From contig CM059190.1 of the NCBI GenBank assembly GCA_030323885.1, positions 88,201,865 through 88,265,864 of the forward strand: a DNA stretch of 64,000 nt, in the 5' to 3' direction. This document shows positions 1 through 64,000 of the stretch, in pieces. Positions within the stretch are counted from its first letter, which is position 1; every line of letters begins with the position of its first letter. The translations under genes and the position numbers were made by a program. Source of the DNA: Branchipolynoe longqiensis. Taxonomy: Eukaryota; Annelida; Polychaeta; Phyllodocida; Polynoidae. The notes under the pieces are model-generated. The model was not told where the DNA came from. It saw nothing but the letters and a program-made list of their open reading frames with translations, and made no database searches.

Positions 1-80
1 ATTGTGTTTAAAATTACTTTTCTTGATTTGCTCATGGCTGTTTCATGTCAGTGTCACATTCTGCTGTGGTTTCATCTTAC

Positions 81-62557
<62,477 letters not shown>

Positions 62558-62589
62558 CTGAAATGCAGAATTTATTTGGATAAGTAGTG

Positions 62590-62775
62590 TAGTTTGATTG
62601 ATTGATTGATTGATTGGTGGTTGCTTTACGCCGTGTCGGCAGCATAGGCCATATTCATGGCGAGAAATGTTTGTTTTTTGGTTCAAACCATCGCTTTTAC
62701 ATGTAAAAGCAGACAATCAATTATGTGCCAATAGACACTAATTAAATTAGAAAGCTCACAATCAAATATCTGTGG
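62590..62775. repeat. Dispersed repeat G, copy 2
   Basis: (gatt)n start, then tgtcggcagcataggccat and acatgtaaaagcagacaatc. Lies directly left of the LINE fragment. Confidence 0.65.
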
Positions 62776-62839
62776 TCAAGGGAAACAAATTCCCATAGAA
62801 AAAGAAAAGTTTCATTAATAATTAATAGAATCCATTTAG

Positions 62840-63512
62840 TAAACTATATAAGTCCAGCTGCCCTCAAAAAGGCTAAAATGTTTTCCTGTTTTACTTTAGT
62901 AAAAAGGTCATGCATACTGCCTGCAGTGTAGAACCGTTGGCGCAGGGCCAAAAAATCAACGCAACTTAGTAAAATGTGTTTGAGTGTCAGTGGGGACTGA
63001 CACCCAATACATTCAGGGGGAGGTTCCCCCTTGAGCAGAAAAGCATGTGTAAGCCACGAGTGGCCAACACGGCAGCGACTAAGGACCACTTGGTCCCGCC
63101 GACCTCCCGCACGAGTCTGTGGTGGCTTTCCCACAGATGGTTTCTTTAAGTTTATTGATGTTTTCATCCCACTCATGTTGCCATTTGGATTTTATGTGGG
63201 TGGCTATTAGTGGTTTCAGATCAGAGTGAGGGATCAGACACGGTTCAAGATCACAGTTCATGGCCTTCTTCGCAGCCCGATCAGCTCGTTCGTTTCCTTG
63301 TATGCCAGCATGGCCAGGCACCCAGCATAGGTGGATATCATACCCATCTGTTGTCAGTTGGTTCATTTTATAAATGACCGTTGCTAGAATAGGGTGATTC
63401 GTTTTCAGTCCAGCAACAGCCAGGAGGCAAGAGAAGGAATCACTGTATATAACATAGTTAGTGTGGTTGGATACCTCGATACACTCCAAAGCGAGAAGGA
63501 GTGCTGTAGTAG
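62840..63512 (-). mobile_element. LINE fragment: RNase H and C-terminal zinc region
   Basis: The reading in 63489-63079 has YVIYSDSFSCLLAV and CWVPGHAGIQGNERADRAA, the D and H..N..D motifs of a LINE RNase H. A shifted frame (63176-62844) gives RCRVGHSWLTHAFLL and C..C...H....C, the cysteine-rich tail downstream of RNase H in Jockey/I-like LINEs. One frameshift separates them and no RT remains, so it is a 5'-truncated dead copy. Confidence 0.85.
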
Positions 63513-63708
63513 TCTACACTAACCACCCAGGCAAGGAGTCACACAGATAGGGTAGGTACGGACAGTGTGATTGCATCAGGGGGCTTAGATAGGCTAATTG
63601 ATTACGTGGAATTAAGGGAATACAATGAACTGGGAGTAGAAGAAAGAAATACAGGGACAGTAGAAACATATAAATAAAAATAATCAAATGGAGCTAAATG
63701 CACTGCTA

Positions 63709-64000
63709 AGCTGTGTTTACACGGGCAATTGTAAGCCGACTTAGACAAAGCGAATTATATGAGGCGAAGTAGTGGCACGTTTACACGCACTGAGTTTGAA
63801 GGCGGAAATCGATATCTGCGCATGAGCACGTCCATACTAACCAGGTCCAATTTGGGTTCGTCAACGTCACCATGAGAGAGTGTGGGTTCGACCTAGATAT
63901 GTATTGATTGAATCGTATTGTTTTGGAATGGTCAAAACTTCTGCTGGGTAGTGAAAACCTAAAAATAAATGATGAACAGAATATCTGTGCACTTCGTAGA
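63709..64000. mobile_element. GTGAGGCG-family foldback transposon, cut by window end
   Basis: Starts agctgtgtttacacgggc and follows the 43.46-kb copy (gcatgagcacgtc, gtgggttcgacctagatatg, cttctgctggg), so only the right half is missing. Confidence 0.82.

Overview
The window is animal DNA. It is intron-rich, mostly AT-rich and full of tRNA-derived SINEs, MITEs, foldback elements, minisatellites and tyrosine-recombinase retrotransposons. The SINE heads and the repeat style suggest a marine invertebrate. I lean towards a lophotrochozoan such as a mollusc or brachiopod, with amphioxus or another deuterostome as alternatives; nothing here fixes the species.

Nearly the whole window is one minus-strand host gene. 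Splicing by eye gives 29 coding exons from 62557 down to 81, with every junction in phase, totalling 4389 nt or 1463 codons. Both gene ends lie outside the window or are unseen. Read 5' to 3' on the minus strand, the protein has one MBT repeat, an unassigned helical segment, leucine-rich repeats, a Roc GTPase with its COR domain, and two TIR domains. The Roc-COR-TIR-TIR part is very secure. The join of the MBT exons to the Roco part rests on one weaker splice acceptor (exon 4). I know of no described Roco family with an MBT repeat and paired C-terminal TIR domains, so this gene is the main candidate for a new system. By family it should be a scaffold-like GTPase linking a chromatin-type reader to TIR signalling or NAD chemistry.

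Three tyrosine-recombinase retrotransposons sit in the three largest introns, all in the same direction as the gene. A GC-rich PAT/Ngaro-like element (about 30.25-35.35 kb) lies in intron 9. A second PAT/Ngaro-like element with complete A1-ORFs-B1-A2-B2 split direct repeats (46634-51916) lies in intron 3. A classical DIRS element with inverted ends and an internal complementary region (53571-58975) lies in intron 2. Each has one or two inactivating lesions. Without them these introns fall to about 1.2-2.1 kb.

The rest of the introns are layered repeats: three or four SINE families, an approximately 360-bp MITE that is the target of several other insertions, mariner- and pogo-like MITEs, LINE 3' fragments, and several foldback families. 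The foldback families share a terminal signature and a 3-bp target duplication, and their interiors repeat their own terminal words. No plus-strand host gene was found. Stretches where I recognise nothing are listed as features.
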